From Symsagittifera roscoffensis (Eukaryota > Xenacoelomorpha > Acoela > Convolutidae), in NCBI RefSeq assembly GCF_963678635.1, contig NC_087068.1:14578027-14635871 (forward strand): 57,845 bases of DNA. Direction: 5' to 3'. The translations under genes were made by a program, and so were the position numbers. Under the pieces are notes generated by a model. It searched no databases and was not told the origin of the DNA. It saw only the letters and a program-made list of their open reading frames with translations. This document shows positions 11,801 to 26,800 of the stretch, piece after piece. How positions within the stretch are numbered: the stretch's first letter is position 1; each line of letters starts with the position of its first letter.

Positions 11801-14800
11801 TTGCTGCTTAACTAGATGTTCGGTTTTTGCTTTGTTAGGTCAAAATAGGAATTGTGCGGCTGCTGTTCAACAGTGAATCGACAAGTGAGCTCAAGTTCTC
11901 TCCTATCCTGTTGGCTTCAGCCGATTCACACTTCGCTGTGAATGACGTTGCCGAGAATGCACTGCGACTACTCAACGAGTAAGGACTACTATTATAGTTT
12001 GCATGGATAAAAATATTTTAAAAATATCGTATAAAGAACTTGCCCCCACACAATGATTTTTATATTCTATCATGAAACTTTCTAGTAAAAAGAAATGAAG
12101 CCTAGTGAGTTTTCTTATGGAGGTCTTGCTGTTTTTTTTTTAGTTATTTTTTTCAGGAAAAAGTTTTTAAAATTTGTTCACGCTCAATTTTGATTTTTTT
12201 CTGCGGTTTGACTTCTGATCAGTTCAGTGCATTTCTAATGTTAAAAGGATGGCAAACTTCACTATCGAACATCAAAATTGGGGTTCACAAAAAACGTGGT
12301 CGACTTCTAATTTTGAAAATGGAATCTATACCGAGCTCGTAAATATAATTTTTTGTTCTGGTGTTTTAGTTTTTTTTTTCGTTTTGTTTTCGACACAAAA
12401 TCAGGTACCACATATAATGATCAGAATGGGTTGAGCGTTCAATCATGATTCGAATGATTCAAAAAATGTTTTCTCTCAAAAGTTTTTGAGAAAAACTGTT
12501 CAGAATTTTTTGGATTTTAGTCTGATTTCGAACGAGTAAGTCTTGTAATAAGTTTTTTATAGCTTACAACTCAAATTGAGCCATGCGAATATAGTTTTAC
12601 ACCAGAGAAAATTGTTTTCGAAGTTTCGTTTAGCGTATTTTTTAGAGAATTTTTTTTGAAATAAAAATCAACTTTTCTCCAAAAACATTTTTTACAGAAG
12701 CGTTATCAAATCGGAATAGAGGTTTTTTTTTCGGGTGAACAACTAGTTTAACAAAATCAGTTGAATCAGGTGTCATGTCTCATCCGATGGAATGCCCGGC
12801 AACATTTATTTTTTTGAGTTTTTCCGCGTTTTAGATGGCCGTTCCATTCGAACTTTATTTCCATTCGTTCCATTCTTGTAAACCAACCCTTATTTTTCTT
12901 TTCCTTTTTTCGCTGATTGTTTTCTTTATTTTCCAACTCAAGTTTTATTTGGCTTAAGTGGTTTCGACTGATGCGGCATTTGCTAAGTTGCCTCATAATT
13001 AGTCGTTTGAAGAGCCAAAACTTTTTAAAAATGTATTTGTGTTCTTGGGGAGATTTTGAATTTTCTAAAGCCCAAAAGCTTTTACAGCAATTTGAAAGAA
13101 AAAAATCGGGTTTTCTTCTAACTTTTTTGTTATTATTTTGATCTAAACATTCAGTGCACAGCAACCAGCTATCCTTGTTTAGTTTTGTTTTGATGACTGT
13201 TTTTTGTTTTGTTTTTTATTTTCAGTATGTTTAAACTAATAATTTCAAATCAATTTTTTTTAGGTCAGTGGACTTCAACAGCCTCAAATTAGTTCAGAAA
13301 CTGTGTTTGATGTTCAGCGGAGATAAACGGCCGAAAACTGTTCGTATTGATATTGATTGATTTTCTCTTGAGTTGTTTCTATCTAAAAATGGTAGTTGTT
13401 TAGTTCTTTTTGAATGGACATTAAACGCTTAAAAGCTTGTTTTTGAAATAAAGTATAATATACTAAAATTGTAAAAAAAATTGTTTAATATACCGAATAT
13501 ATCATTTCGGAGAAAATTGTTTGATATACTGAGGATATTTTTTAAAATACCAAAAATTGTTTAATATACCGATTTGGTGCGTTTCAGCCTGCTGATGACA
13601 AAACTACCCCCGTGAATACAAAAATGAAGCTGAAAATCCTCCCAGTGCTACTCAAATCAAGAGTAGTGACTAACCAGGCTATAGATGTAATCTCTCTCGT
13701 GTTTGAGTCGTGCTTCGGAGTTGGAGTGACGAACAAGTTGCGTCATTCAGCGCTGCTGTTTGTTCATCATGTGGCCACTTTTGCGTCTGACGTCAGTTTG
13801 AAGACAGTCGGACCACTGATGAAGGTCGGGCCGATTGAATTTAAATCCGCTGAACCTGATTGATTGTTTTTTAAGCAACATTGACTGTTTTTGATTGATT
13901 TAGTAATATGCAACACGTCTGATCATTTTACATCCATTAAAATGTCGTTGTTATCTCGAAAACACAACTTAACTTTTGAGCCTGGGTTCTTTTTTTTGCA
14001 GAAAATGTCTAAATTTTTCTCAAAACTTTCAGTCGTTTTTTTTCTGCGATTGGTAGGTGTATTAGGCTTTGACAATAAGGTAATTAGGTATTAATAGTTT
14101 AAACTGTGTTAAATTCTTTTGTTGAACGAGCATTGCGTGGATAATGTTAAATGGAAATGAGTTTTTCTAATTGCAATTTATAGAGCTGTTTTGTCGTGTT
14201 CTCGCTAGTGTTAGCGAAGCGAAGCTTCGCTTCTGTGTTCATTGTAAAACGTTTTAGAGCTACTTTTTGCCGTTTTATTGCTTGTGCTTACGAAATGCTC
14301 CTTCGCCTCTTCTGTTTAATCTTTTGATTCGCAACGGTATTGCAATCGTCTACTAGACATTATCCCGTCGCAAACTTGGTTCAGAGATTTTACCAGCTTA
14401 TTAATTTAAGCTTATAAAGTTCAGGCTGCTAATTTTCTGAAGTTCCTTCAAATAAAAACGAATAGTCGGACTATTTATAGTCAAATGGTATTCTGTCGAC
14501 TTAGTTTTGATGTTTCCTTCTGATTAATACTGTTTTGCTATAAATTGATAGCCATTTTGGCGATTTATTTCTATAATTTCTAAATTACCATCTCCGATTT
14601 TGTATATTTTCCAATGTTGTTTTCTGGCGTTGTTTGAATGTTTTATTGTGAAACTTCAAGTTGAAAAACGTGGTTATTTTTTGGCTCGTCGGATGTCTAC
14701 CCAAGTATTGATCAATGCTGGTTAAATGCTGAATATTGTGTTTCTGGACACTTTTTCAAAAATTAAGTCTGAAAAAATTATTTGGTTCATTTTTCGTTGG

Positions 14801-17800
14801 CTAGCTTGCCATGATCTCTGGCGTGGTATAGGCGTCTGTATAAAGTGCTTTAGTATGATAAATGGGCTCTGCTCAATATTTTTTTCTCCTGATTTTGCGT
14901 GAAAAAAAATTCTGTTTTTTATCTTGTTTTCCCCGTAGATCATCTTTTTTGTTTTTATAGCTGGTCCGACCTGTCTCCAAGCTGACTGGACCTAGCGTAG
15001 ATTTTTTCTTATGGTTTCCAAGCACCCTAAATCAAGCAGGTAGTGCATCGAATCTTGTACTAGATTTTAGCGTTTCCAAAAATGTTTCTAAAAGGCTCCT
15101 TCAGTATGAAAAAAACTCATCTAGATTTTCTTTCTTTTCAGTCTGATTAACGCATGTGGTAATTTAATGAAAAAGGAGTGGTCGCCCAATCTGATTTATT
15201 CCAATCCCTTGCCCCTTGTCACTTATTTTTGTGGTCAGAATTTTCTGTGCTACTTTATGAGTAACAGGATATTCTTGGTGTTTTCAAATCATTTTTAATT
15301 TTAGACGGCGTGCGTGAAACTATTGGGTGAGACATTGGATCCTCCAGTGGATGGAAAAACACTCAATTATGCCACAATGGCTATCGCAAAACTGGCCGCA
15401 AGGAAACCAGACCTCATGAGAAAAGACCTCAATCTACTCGAGCAGTTCTTCAACAGGTACATCAGACCGAATGACCAATTTTAAAAAAAAATTGGCTCCC
15501 AAAAGCTAGTTTTTTAAAAGTTATACCTCACGGTCGTCTGAAAAATCAAATTTGTATGCAAATTTAGATTGGAATTGGCAGATTGCTTTTTCATAAATTC
15601 TGTTTAACTGATTTTATTGCAAATAATTAGACAAATCGTTATGGAACATGGAAAACCGGTTGCTGTGCAAGTAACCCCAGATTTTTCCGACCACAATAAT
15701 TGAAGAAAAAAAATCAAAAATACAAAAAATTCTTGAATAACAGATAAAAGTTTTCTAATTTCACTTACATTTTTTAAAGGGTGAATGAATAACGTGAAAA
15801 GATAAAAATTATCATTTTAAATAACGTTGAAATTGTAGACCAATTGTGTTAGGATGTCAGCCAGTTTCATCTAAATTCATCACATTTCATCTAAGTTATT
15901 CTGAAAACCGAAAGTGTTCAGACCAATTTTTTTCGACAGAGAATCTTTTAAATGTAAAGAATGAAGCGCTCTCCAATTACGAATAGGGAAATGGCGCGGA
16001 AAAACGTGAACGATCGACTTCTAGTTTCAAAAGTGGGTTTTAGTTTTTAGATTTTCAAGCGGAAGAAAAAATTTACCCATTGATCCAGTTTTCTTAAATT
16101 GAGTTATTTTAAAAAAGTGCCAATTGTAAACAGTTTTTAAAATTGAATGAGGTTTAACTTGATATGTCGGTTTCCTTGTTCTTTTACTTTATCATCCTTC
16201 CGTTGGCTGTTTTAGAATATGAATTACGCTAAAAGGGCCTAATTATGATACCACACTTGACTACCAACGAGCTTTCCTCGAGGTTGTCAAATTTGGTTGA
16301 AACTGATTAGTTGCACAAATCAAGGAGAGGCTAATACTTAGGCCAAAGGGAACTTATAAGTTAAAATCTAGTGTTATACTTGAAGTTTTATTTCGGTTTT
16401 GTTCGAATCTCTCTTGCTTCGTCATCCTTCGCAAAAGTTGATTTTTATGATTTGTGTTACGAGATGTTTGGTTTCGATTTTATTCTCCCTGAAGTTAACT
16501 GTTGCGACGATAAATTAAACGTAAAATTCAGTTTATGGGCGTACTGTGTGTGTTTAGTACTCATTACTTTAAGGCGACCCAAATATCAAGTTTGGCCTGA
16601 CATTTCTGAATTATGAATAATCTTACGGAAAAATGAAATAACTATATAACATGCTCTAAATTGGCATCGATTTCTAACATGAAAACATAGAATCCTGTTT
16701 GAAGTGTTTTGCTCTGCAAATTAAGAATAGTTATGATAACCAACCGAAAAAAAATGATACTAATTGAGCAATTAACTAATTTGTGGTCGTAAAAAGCTCA
16801 AGTTCTCGCATTGTGCCTTAATGATGTTTTTGTGTGTTTTCGAGTTTGTTTTTGAGCTTTTGTTTCCGAGGGAGGAGATTTGGAAAAAATGCAACGATAT
16901 TCAAAGGGTTAACCGTCTTAAAGTTTTTTGAAGCTTGCTCATTTCAATACTGACATTCATAAACAATGTGATGACGCAGAAAATATAACCACTTCCACGA
17001 GGGACACAGAAACATCGATATCATTAATTTTATTAATTTTTTCTAGATTGCACGAGGGTGATCGAGATCAAAAGATGGCCCTTCAAGAGTCTCTGGCAGT
17101 TCTAGCCCCAGTCTACTCCAACCTTGAAAGTGAAGAAGAGTTTGAGAGAATGCAGACTATTTTGGACTCAGTAGTGCAATTGAGGGACAACTCGTCTGTG
17201 AAGCAGATTCTTATCAAGTACATCCTCAGCTGCTTCCCAATGCACCATGTCCCATCCAGGTACACATATTTTGTCACATTTACATCGAAAAGTTCTCGTG
17301 GAATGGATACTCTACAGGTTTTATCATCTGGTAGGTTGTTAGAAATCAGGACTGCAAATCAGTAAAAATATTCGAATTTTTTTTTTCTGATTTCTTTTCC
17401 CAAAGTAGCCCGGTGAATGATTATAATGTTAATTACATCCGATAAATATATTGCGCAGATCACTGAGAGGTAATCAAGAGATTTTTTTAAATTGAGTGTT
17501 GTTTTTATGTTTTTGCAGGTATTTCCTATTGGCCATAACAGATACATCCGATGATGTGTTTTCTCTACTTGTGGCCAAAGACAAACCAAGCGCCTCCTTC
17601 GAAACGTTCCTAGAACACATCAAATCAAACGAAAAAGTCCCCCTTAACAGTCTAACTGCAGAACACATTGAACGAGTATGTCACTACTTAAGACATTGCC
17701 TGATTAGCCGAGTGGATAAAACTGCAGATCTGAAATGCGAAGATTTGAAGCTACAGACGCGAATTTTAAGCAAGGCAATTGATGAAGAGTCAAAATCTGG

Positions 17801-20800
17801 AAAATTTTATGCCGCTTTTCTGATGATTCAAGCCGAGAGAAATCAAACGCCAAGAATGTTTTTCTACTTAACTGAGATTTGCCACGTTTCGAAATCAGTT
17901 TGCGAGGATATTTTTGCGAAGAGAATAAACTGGGCGAGAAGTGTTACTGTTTGTTTTTCGGATGCGTTGCGACTAGCCAGTACGGAGTATTACGGAACTC
18001 TGAAGGCGTGTATTGGGGAGAGCTTTACTGAAAGTGAACTGCAAATCTTTAACGAAGTGAATGATAAAAATGCGGAAAGATTCAGTGCAACTTGTCTCTC
18101 GTTGGCGTTTTATTTAGCTCATAAGAAGCGAGTAGAGAATGTCTTGGACGAAGATATGTGCAAGAAACTAGGTTAGCAAATCTCTGTTTTTCCAAATATC
18201 AAAAATTGTCTTAACGTAAAGTTCTAACTAGTACCCCCCCCCATTCTAACTCGGTTGTTAAAACTCATCTGAGAAGATTAAGCAATCAAAAAGTTTATTA
18301 ATTAATCTCAATGTGCTTCAACAACCTCGAAAAAAATTTGAATTTCAAGTACTTGCAAAAGTAATGCATCTGTAAATGACTTGATTTTTTTGAAACCTTG
18401 CCTCAAAGTTTTTTTTAATCTGCCGCATATTTTAGTGGTTCTTTTGAGCAAAAACGATTCAAAGAGAGTGTTCGATGCAGCAGTGGAAGCTCTGGCCATA
18501 GTGTTCACTGAAGGAGACATGAGAGAAATAGTGGAGAAGGAAGCAGAAGAGAAGTTGTTTAAAGACATTGAGGCTATTCTGGGGTACACTGATGCTGTAC
18601 ATCTCAAGGTCAGTTGCGAATGTTGAAGTGGTTTCCTGGTAGTAGCTTGATGATGATGAGTCACACATTTTAAAGCTGAATTTATAATTCGTCTTCATCC
18701 TGACCTTACACTGTACGGCAATCTTTTGACCCTACAAGGTCACTGGAAATAGTCAAAACTAAAAGAAATAGTGTTGTGCAAAAGAACAAGAACAACAAGA
18801 CTGCTCGTATCAGGGCGAAGCCCTGAATGTTCCGAATGCCTCTAAGGTGTATGGAGCAGTAATAACACGAAAAATTTAAATGTAATAAACAAAATAATTT
18901 TTTTTTTAATTTGAGCTTTTTTGTGAAAATCATCCCCGCACACGCCATATAAAACAAAGTGATAGATTTCGCTCCTAGTAACAAATCGATTATGGCAAAT
19001 AAGCTTCATGAAACCAATTTGGAACGTTTTCTAAGACGGATTAAACCTCCGCTTACGCGTTAAGAGCGAAGTATATCGCGCGTTAATTGTCCCAAATTGG
19101 CCAAAATGGCAATCTTTAAACCCCCATAACTTTACGAAAAACGATCACAGGTAAAATATCTTTTCAAATTTAAGCTCAGGACAACAACACCTTTCAAACG
19201 ATATTTTAAAAGTTCCGTTAAAAATAGCTAGTTAAAAAGTCGAAATTTGTCTGAAGAAAAAAACCCACCCCGAGCACAAATATTCCATTACTTTCGTTAC
19301 GAAAGTCGGAACAACGAGAAATGTATTTTTATGATTTAAACTTCCACGAGATTAAAACAAAATTATAAGACAAACTAACTCAACATGTAAAGGAAATGAG
19401 TAAGTGTTTCGTTGGATTTCCTTTATTTCAAAACTAGTCGAGCATCAGGTTTTCCCGTAGATATGTCGTGATTATGCTCACCCCTCGTTTGAATAAAATT
19501 TTCGCCATCCATAGTTGCTGTTGCTCGGCATTTATGAGTCTGATATTTTGAGCAGTTCCAGTTAGTAGTGGTTTTGTTCATACGTTTAAGATAATACTCG
19601 TGACCTGATACCACTATTTTTTAGTCTCTGGAAGATAAAGTAAAATGGAAGGACGCTTCAAACATTATAGCTCATAGAATGGTAACAACAATCGTTCAAG
19701 TGTGAGGCAGTATGATTTTATGTACATTTTTTAAAAATTCCTGAGTTGCTTTCAATAAGCACCATGTAGGTTATCTCTGTTTTAAACGCGTGAATGAGGG
19801 ATTGTTTGTCTAACTAATCGGAATGCAGTTATTTTTGAGATGCTGGGGCATGAAGTGAATTAACACTTGCTTTTCTGGCCTCAATTAGTGCACTTTATTA
19901 TAAAATCCTGCACTTTAAAAAAGACTTAATTTGAAACAGATTATCGGTATTAAAAGGGGGTGAAATTACGTGAGGTTAAAGAGTGGGACACCCTATTTAG
20001 AACTTCAACGTTTCCACTTCTTGTGCACAATACTATAAAGATTAGGCCTGTGATATTTGATATAACACCAGATTATTTTGTTTGCTTATTAGGCCCTTGA
20101 ATCCAGGACATCGAAATATTTTTTCTACGGAAATCAGTAAATGGGACTAAAAGTAACCTGAAAAGTGCTAGTGACTTATCAAAGATGAAATAATTTTGTT
20201 TTCTTATCTGTTGCCTCAAATAGCTGAAAAGCACTGATCTCTTTTTTTACGTGTTTCACTGGAACAATGATTTTTGTCACGTGTAATCACCATTTATGTT
20301 TGCACAGCGGAAGGAGAACGTGGTGAACTTCTTGGGCTCCTCGTGTATGGGTTTGACCTGTGCCGACAGTGAGTATGCGAAGAGAAGCATAGAAGTTCTG
20401 CTCAACTCCAGCAAGACCAAACAGCACGACGTACAACCAGTTGTGGGTGAGGAAAACTATCAGATTATTATTGTGGTTTTTAATTTGTGGTTTTTAATTT
20501 CCTAAAAAATGGGTTAGGTTTATATGCAATATTTTTGAGAAAATTTTACATACCATTCAATTGCAATGACCTCGTGTAGTTTGAAAATTAAAAATATGGC
20601 TGTGTGAACGTAAGACTATCATGTTTCAAGCTGTTTCATTTCTACAATCTGTGTTCATGATAAAGGAATTCGTTTTTCTTACTTTTTGTTAAATCTTTTT
20701 TTTTTCAGGCTCGAACTTGGTCAAGTGTGCTCTGGGCCCCAAGTATCCTTGCTGGAGGAGCTGGCTAGAGGAGCCAGAGTGGAGAAAGCCAATCACAGAT

Positions 20801-23800
20801 GCCGATGGGGAGGGGGAGGGGGAGGGTGAAGGGTTTGGAGAGAAGAGAGGTGGTGACTTGATGGGTCACTTACTGGACAGGATCATCAAGGACTACAGCA
20901 ACAGTGCAGTGCCTCATGTACCACAGGTAAATATAGAAGTGAGGGATCTCTTTAACTATTTCCCCCTTTTGCAAGGGGGGAGGACATTCGTTACTAGGTA
21001 CAAAGCTTACATATGCCGAAATGAGTGGTCAACTTGAATCAAATTCACTGGCATCTAACACAGGCAGTAAGATTGTCGACGTGTTTTCTTAAGCGAGCTT
21101 ATGAGCAGAGTCGTTCTTTCGCATACTTTGGTGCAGCTTTTTTGTGTATACTTTACGACGCGCCGCCAGTGCCGCCAATGTTCTTGACGCGCCAGTGCCG
21201 CCAATGTTCAAGGTATTAGACAGTAGGTTCAACCCCAAACAATTGATCAAAGGAATGAATGCTCTGCTTTGGATATCGCAACAAAGCTTTCGTTTCTCTG
21301 TTTTGGGTTCCAAATGGTTTATAAAACTATTTAAAATGATCTGAATGGATCAAAACTTGCAAAGTATGGTTTCTGAGGAGATATTTGGCTATTCAATCGC
21401 AAATGGTTATAAAAGTGTTCATACAGAAACCGTCTATTCATGCCTTGGAAATATTTTTTATGTGCTAGTTTTAATCATTGGCGCAGTACTAATCAATAAT
21501 CAGTAGTGTTTTGTAGTAGGGCTCATTAACTTGTTTTTTTTGTTATTTTCCCACTATTTAAGGTTCAAAGATAGCAGGTCACTGTGCAACTAGCAAGAAT
21601 GTTCCGACCATATTCTTTAAAAAATTTAACAAACAAGTTTTCCACGTTAGTGTCGTTTTTTGTGCGTGGTATGATAACAGGATCTGAACGAAAAAGTAGA
21701 GCTTAAACCTATTTGAAAGTCATTGTAAAATTAGAAAATTTGCCAATAATTTTCGTAGAAAAATGTCTAGAAAAACAAAAAATCAAAAAAAATTCGATAA
21801 AATGTTTTACTCTAAAAAGGCGCTGAAAAAATTTAAAAAAAAAACCAATTTTAACGGATTAAATTGAGCTATTGTAATTTTTTTAGCTATTAAAATAAGC
21901 TGTTCTAAGCCTGCTCGCTTGCTTCATTTGCTCGAATTATGACTAAAACTCAAAAATGTTGAAACTTTTCTCGATACAAGGCGAAGTGAATTTCCATTTG
22001 TTTAGGTCTGGTGTTTTTTGTTTCAGGAAAAAAATCAAAATTTGTTCATGCTGATCAAGAGTCAATGAACGTACATCAGACTCTTATAGAGGTCGCGATG
22101 TTTTTTCCCTTTTTTCAGGAAAAGTCAAATTGAGTTTTTCACGGTTTGAATTTCGATTTTTTTTAAGTTTAGTTTATTTCGTTTGTTATAAGGAAGCCAA
22201 ACTCCACTATCTAACAGCAAAAGTGTAAAGGTCAGGGAAAACTTGATCGACTTCTCAGCGAAATAAAGAAAAAATTTTTTACATATTATTCAAGTTTTCT
22301 CAAACTGGGTTAATATTATCAAAAAGTGCCCTAAGGGCCTCGAAGAGCCTTAAGCAGCTCAAATAGCCTTAAGGGCATATATTTGTTCATTGAAATTCGA
22401 AATTAGAAACTTTCTAAAAAGGCGAATGACGCTTTTTTTTATTTAAAGTGCAAATGGCGCGAAACACTTGAATGACTTTTCACAATGGATTTGAATAGCA
22501 AGATTTACCGGTGGAATAAGAAAATGTTAACAATTGATCGAGTGTTTTCAATTTTTGTTACCGAGCGTGAAAGACATATTTTCCTACTAAGTCATTCAAG
22601 TTTTTTTTCGGTTTGTTGCATTTCCCAGCGACTGTTGGTTATGTTTTGAATTCTCAGTGGAAATATTACAAATATTTATCTCGGTTTCGTATAAGGTCCA
22701 TTGAAATGAAATGGTCCTACTAACATTGAAGTTTGTGCATTAAAATGAGAATTTTGTTTACCCTTGCCTATTAGCACGCGTTATCAAATAGGAATTTAGA
22801 CTTTTTTGGGTTAAAAACTTGTTTAACAGAATCACTTAATATCTTGTTTCCTTTTAAATTCAAATTTCTATGCGTCTTTGGCATACTTGGTCTGGAGGTA
22901 ACGAGTACGTCTGGGACGACAAAGTCTTGGGTTCGAATCTGACCAGGACCTGTTTTTTCATCATTTTGTTGCAAAAAAGTTGTCGGCTCAGGATTTGGAA
23001 ATATAACAACAAATATCTGTCTCGGTTTCGTTTAAGGTCCATTAAAGTGAAAGATCCTTACTATGATTGAATTTGATGACAAACGTATTAGGTAATAACA
23101 TATGTATTGTGTTCATATGTCAAAATTTTTCGAAAAAATGCATATTTCCGAAAGTTTAAGTTTTTTTTTGCAATTTTGACCTAGCTGGTTTTTCTATACT
23201 GAATTTTGGCGAGTGTCCCACGAAATTCAGGAGTGGGCTTTCAGTCCTGCTGAGTTTTAACAAAATGATTTTTAGTGCAAATTTTTTTCTGACGTAAGCA
23301 TTCAGTTTTTTCCAGTTTTTTCTTTCATTTATATCGTCTTTTATCGCAAATTATCCTGGTATTGTTCTTGTTAGATATGCAGCTTGTTTGGATGCAAAAA
23401 TTTAAGAAAATTTTTTTGAGTACAAGTGGGAGTTTTTAGAATTCGGTTTTTTGACCAATTTTTTCTTCTGAGCGTGTAAATTTACTGGTTATGGAAAAGA
23501 AATGAATGGAATCCGTGTAGCCCGAATCGCTCTTATTTTGGTTAATTGATTTTTTTTTAAATTGGAAAAATTTTAAATTTTTTAAGCATACGAATTTTTA
23601 ACAATTCATTTAAGTTTTTTTTGTTTGATACACATTATCTTTCGGTTCTTGGCTTTTTTATTTGTTACAAATGGTCGAAACTCAACTACGCCTCTGTGAT
23701 AACATTTTTTCCAACTGTCTGTCAGTAAGTTTTTTTTAACCTTTTTTGTATCTGTTTTAATTTTTTTTAATCATAACATTTATGATGTACCACGAGATCT

Positions 23801-26800
23801 TTTTCTTCATCTCAGTCGCACAATTTTGTTCAATAAATTGTTTTTTTTTGCTGGCGTATTGATTTCTGCCTAATTTTTGTCGGCTTACTGGCCAGGTGTT
23901 TTGTTTCTGTTTTTTTTTGGTAGCTTCATTAGTATTTTATAAGTTTTCAAAATGCAAATTTAGCTCATGTTATCCTGATTTTTGAGAGCACGCCAAGACT
24001 TTTTGTTAGAAAAGAAAGAATTTTTGAAATTAAAAAACTATTTCTGCATTTAATTTTATAGGTTTTGATCATTTTTTCACGCTCATTTTTAACTTTGAGT
24101 TTTAACTTTGTTTCTTTTTTTAGTTCACTTCATTTTTTTGTTGAAAAGAAGGCAAAATCCACTATCGAACAGCAAAAATGTAAAGGTCACGAAAAACGTG
24201 ATCGGCTTTTAATTTTGAAACTGGTAATTAATCGTCAAATTTTCCAGAGAAATAAATGTTATAATTTTTGATCCAGTTTTCTCAAATTTGGTTAATTTTA
24301 TCAAAAAGAGTCAATCATAAACTGTTTCATAAATTCAAAAAGCTTGAAGGCCATCTTTTTTTTCTTCCAAATTCAGAAGTTAAAGGTTTTCAAAAAAACA
24401 AGCCTGTTTTTTTTTCAGTATCCTTGACTTCATTACTCTTTTCCAACTGTCAGGTGTTAAGAGCAATGAACGTAGTGAGTACTCTTATAAAGGACTCTTT
24501 TCGGTTTTTTGGAAAAAGTTTAAAGTTTGTTCATGCTCAATTTTCATTTTTCGCGGTTTGACTTGCGGTTTCTTTTTCAGTTCACTTCATTTCTTTTGTT
24601 AAAAGGACGCCAATCTCCACTATCTAACAGCGAAAGTGTAAAGGTCCGTGAAAAAAGTGATTGACTTCTAGTTTCGAAAGTGGAAATTAATTATCGAATT
24701 TTCCAGCTAAATACAATTTTTATCTATTGATCTAGTTTTCTCAATATGGTTTCTTTTTTTAAACAAAATAATGTCACTCATAAATTGTTCCAAATCAAAG
24801 AGCTTTAAAGCCATCTATTTTTTCTTCGAAGATCAAAAGTTGAAAGTTTTTCAAAATAAGTCAGTTTTTTTTTCAGTTTCCTTGCGTTCATTGCTCTTTC
24901 CAACTGTCAGGTGTTAAGAGCAATAAACGTAGTGAGTACTCTTATATAGGATTTTTTCAGTTTTTTAGAAAAAGTCTAAAATTTGTTCCTGCTCATGCTC
25001 AATTTTCATTTTTCGCGGTTTGACTTGTGATTTTTTTTCAGTTCACTTCATATCTTCTGTTAAAAGGAACCCATCCTCCACTATCTAACAGCGAAAGTGT
25101 AAAGGTCCGTGAATAAAGTGATTGACTTCTAGTTTCGAAAGTGGAAATTAATTATCGAATTTTCCAGCTAAATACAATTTTTATCTATTGATTTAGTTTT
25201 CTCAAAATGGTTTCTTTTTTATCAAAATAATGCCACTCATAAATTGTTCCAAATCAAATAGCTTTAAAGCCATCTATTTTTTCTTCGAAGATCAAAAGTT
25301 GAAAGTTTTTCAAAACAATTCAGTTTTTTTTTCAGTTTCCTTGCGTTCATTGCTCTTTCCAACTGTCAGGTGTTAAGAGCAATAAACGTAGTGAGTACTC
25401 TTATATAGGATTTTTTCGGTTATTTAGAAAAAGTCTGAAATTTGTTCCTGCTCATGCTCAATTTTCATTTTTCGCGGTTTGACTTGTGGTTTTTTTCAGT
25501 TCACTTCACATCTTTTGTTAAAAGGAAGCCATCCTCCACTATCTAACTGCGAAAGTGTAAAGGTCCGTGAAAATGATTGACTTCTATTTTCGAAAGTGGA
25601 AATTAAATATCGAATTTTCCAGCTAAATACAATCTTTTCTATTGATCAAGTTTTCTCAATATGGTTTCTTTTTTTATCAAATTAATGTCACTCATAAATT
25701 GTTCTAAATGAAAGAGCTTTAAAGCCACCTATTTTTCTTTGAAGATCAAAAGTTGAAATTTTTTCAAAACAAGTTAGTTTTTTTCAGCTTCCTTGCGTTC
25801 ATTACTTTTTCCAACTGTCAGGTGTTAAGAGCAATATGAACCTAGTGAGTACTCTTATATAGGACTTCTTTTGGTTTTTTTGGAAAAAGTCTAAAATTTG
25901 TTCATGCTCAATTTTCATTTTTCGCGGTTTGACTTGTGATTTCTTTTTCATTTCACTTCATATCTTTTGTTAAAAGGAAGCCATCCTCCACTATCTAACA
26001 GCGAAAGTGTAAAGGTCCGTGAATAAAGTGATTGACTTCTAGTTTCGAAAGTGGAAATTAATTATCGAATTTTCCAGCTAAATACAATTTTTATCTATTG
26101 ATTTAGTTTTCTCAATATGGTTTCTTTTTTTATCAAAAAAATGCCACTCATAAATTGTTCCAAATCAAAGAGCTTTAAAGCCATTTATTTTTTCTTGGAA
26201 GATCAAAAGTTGAAAGTTTTTCAAAACAATTCAGTTTTTTTTCAGTTTCCTTGCGTTCATTGCTCTTTCCAACTGTCAGGTGTTAAGAGCAATAAACGTA
26301 GTGAGTACTCTTATGTAGGATTTTTTCGGTTTTTTAGAAAAAGTTTAAAATTTGTTCCTGCTCATGCTCAATTTTCATTTTTCGCGGTTTGACTTGTGAT
26401 TTTTTTCAGTTCACTTCATATCTTCTGTTAAAAGGAAGCCATCCTCCACTATCTAACAGCGAAAGTGTAAAGGTCCGTGAAAATGATTGACTTCTGACTT
26501 CTAGTTTCGAAAGTGGAAATTAAATATCGAATTTTCCAGCTAAATACAATTTTTTTCTATTGATCAAGTTTTCTCAATATGGTTTTTTTTTAAATCAAAA
26601 TAATGTCACTCATAAATTGTTCTAAATGAAAGAGCTTTAAAATCACCTATTTTTCTTTGAAGATCAAAAGTTGAAAATTTTTCAAAACAAGTCAGTTTTT
26701 TTCAGCTTCCTTGCGTTCATTACTCTTTCCAACTGTCAGGTGTTAAGAGCAATATGAACGTATTGAGTACTCTTATATAGGACTTCTTTTGGTTTTTTTG

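Noticed and set aside
12766-13164. 132-codon open frame on the - strand in intron 5
   Set aside because: Lys/Arg/Asn-rich, no recognisable motif, overlaps D1-type sequence, antisense to a well-supported intron.
22868-22945. Functional tRNA gene
   Set aside because: A- and B-box-like motifs are present but the T-arm and acceptor stems do not pair; SINE-like remnant at best.
26117-26392. Repeated open frame of about 90 codons (MVSFFIKK...) in array monomers, also at 35113-35388
   Set aside because: Open only by chance in AT-rich satellite. It is disrupted in neighbouring monomers, its composition is Phe/Lys/Ser low complexity, and there is no family resemblance.
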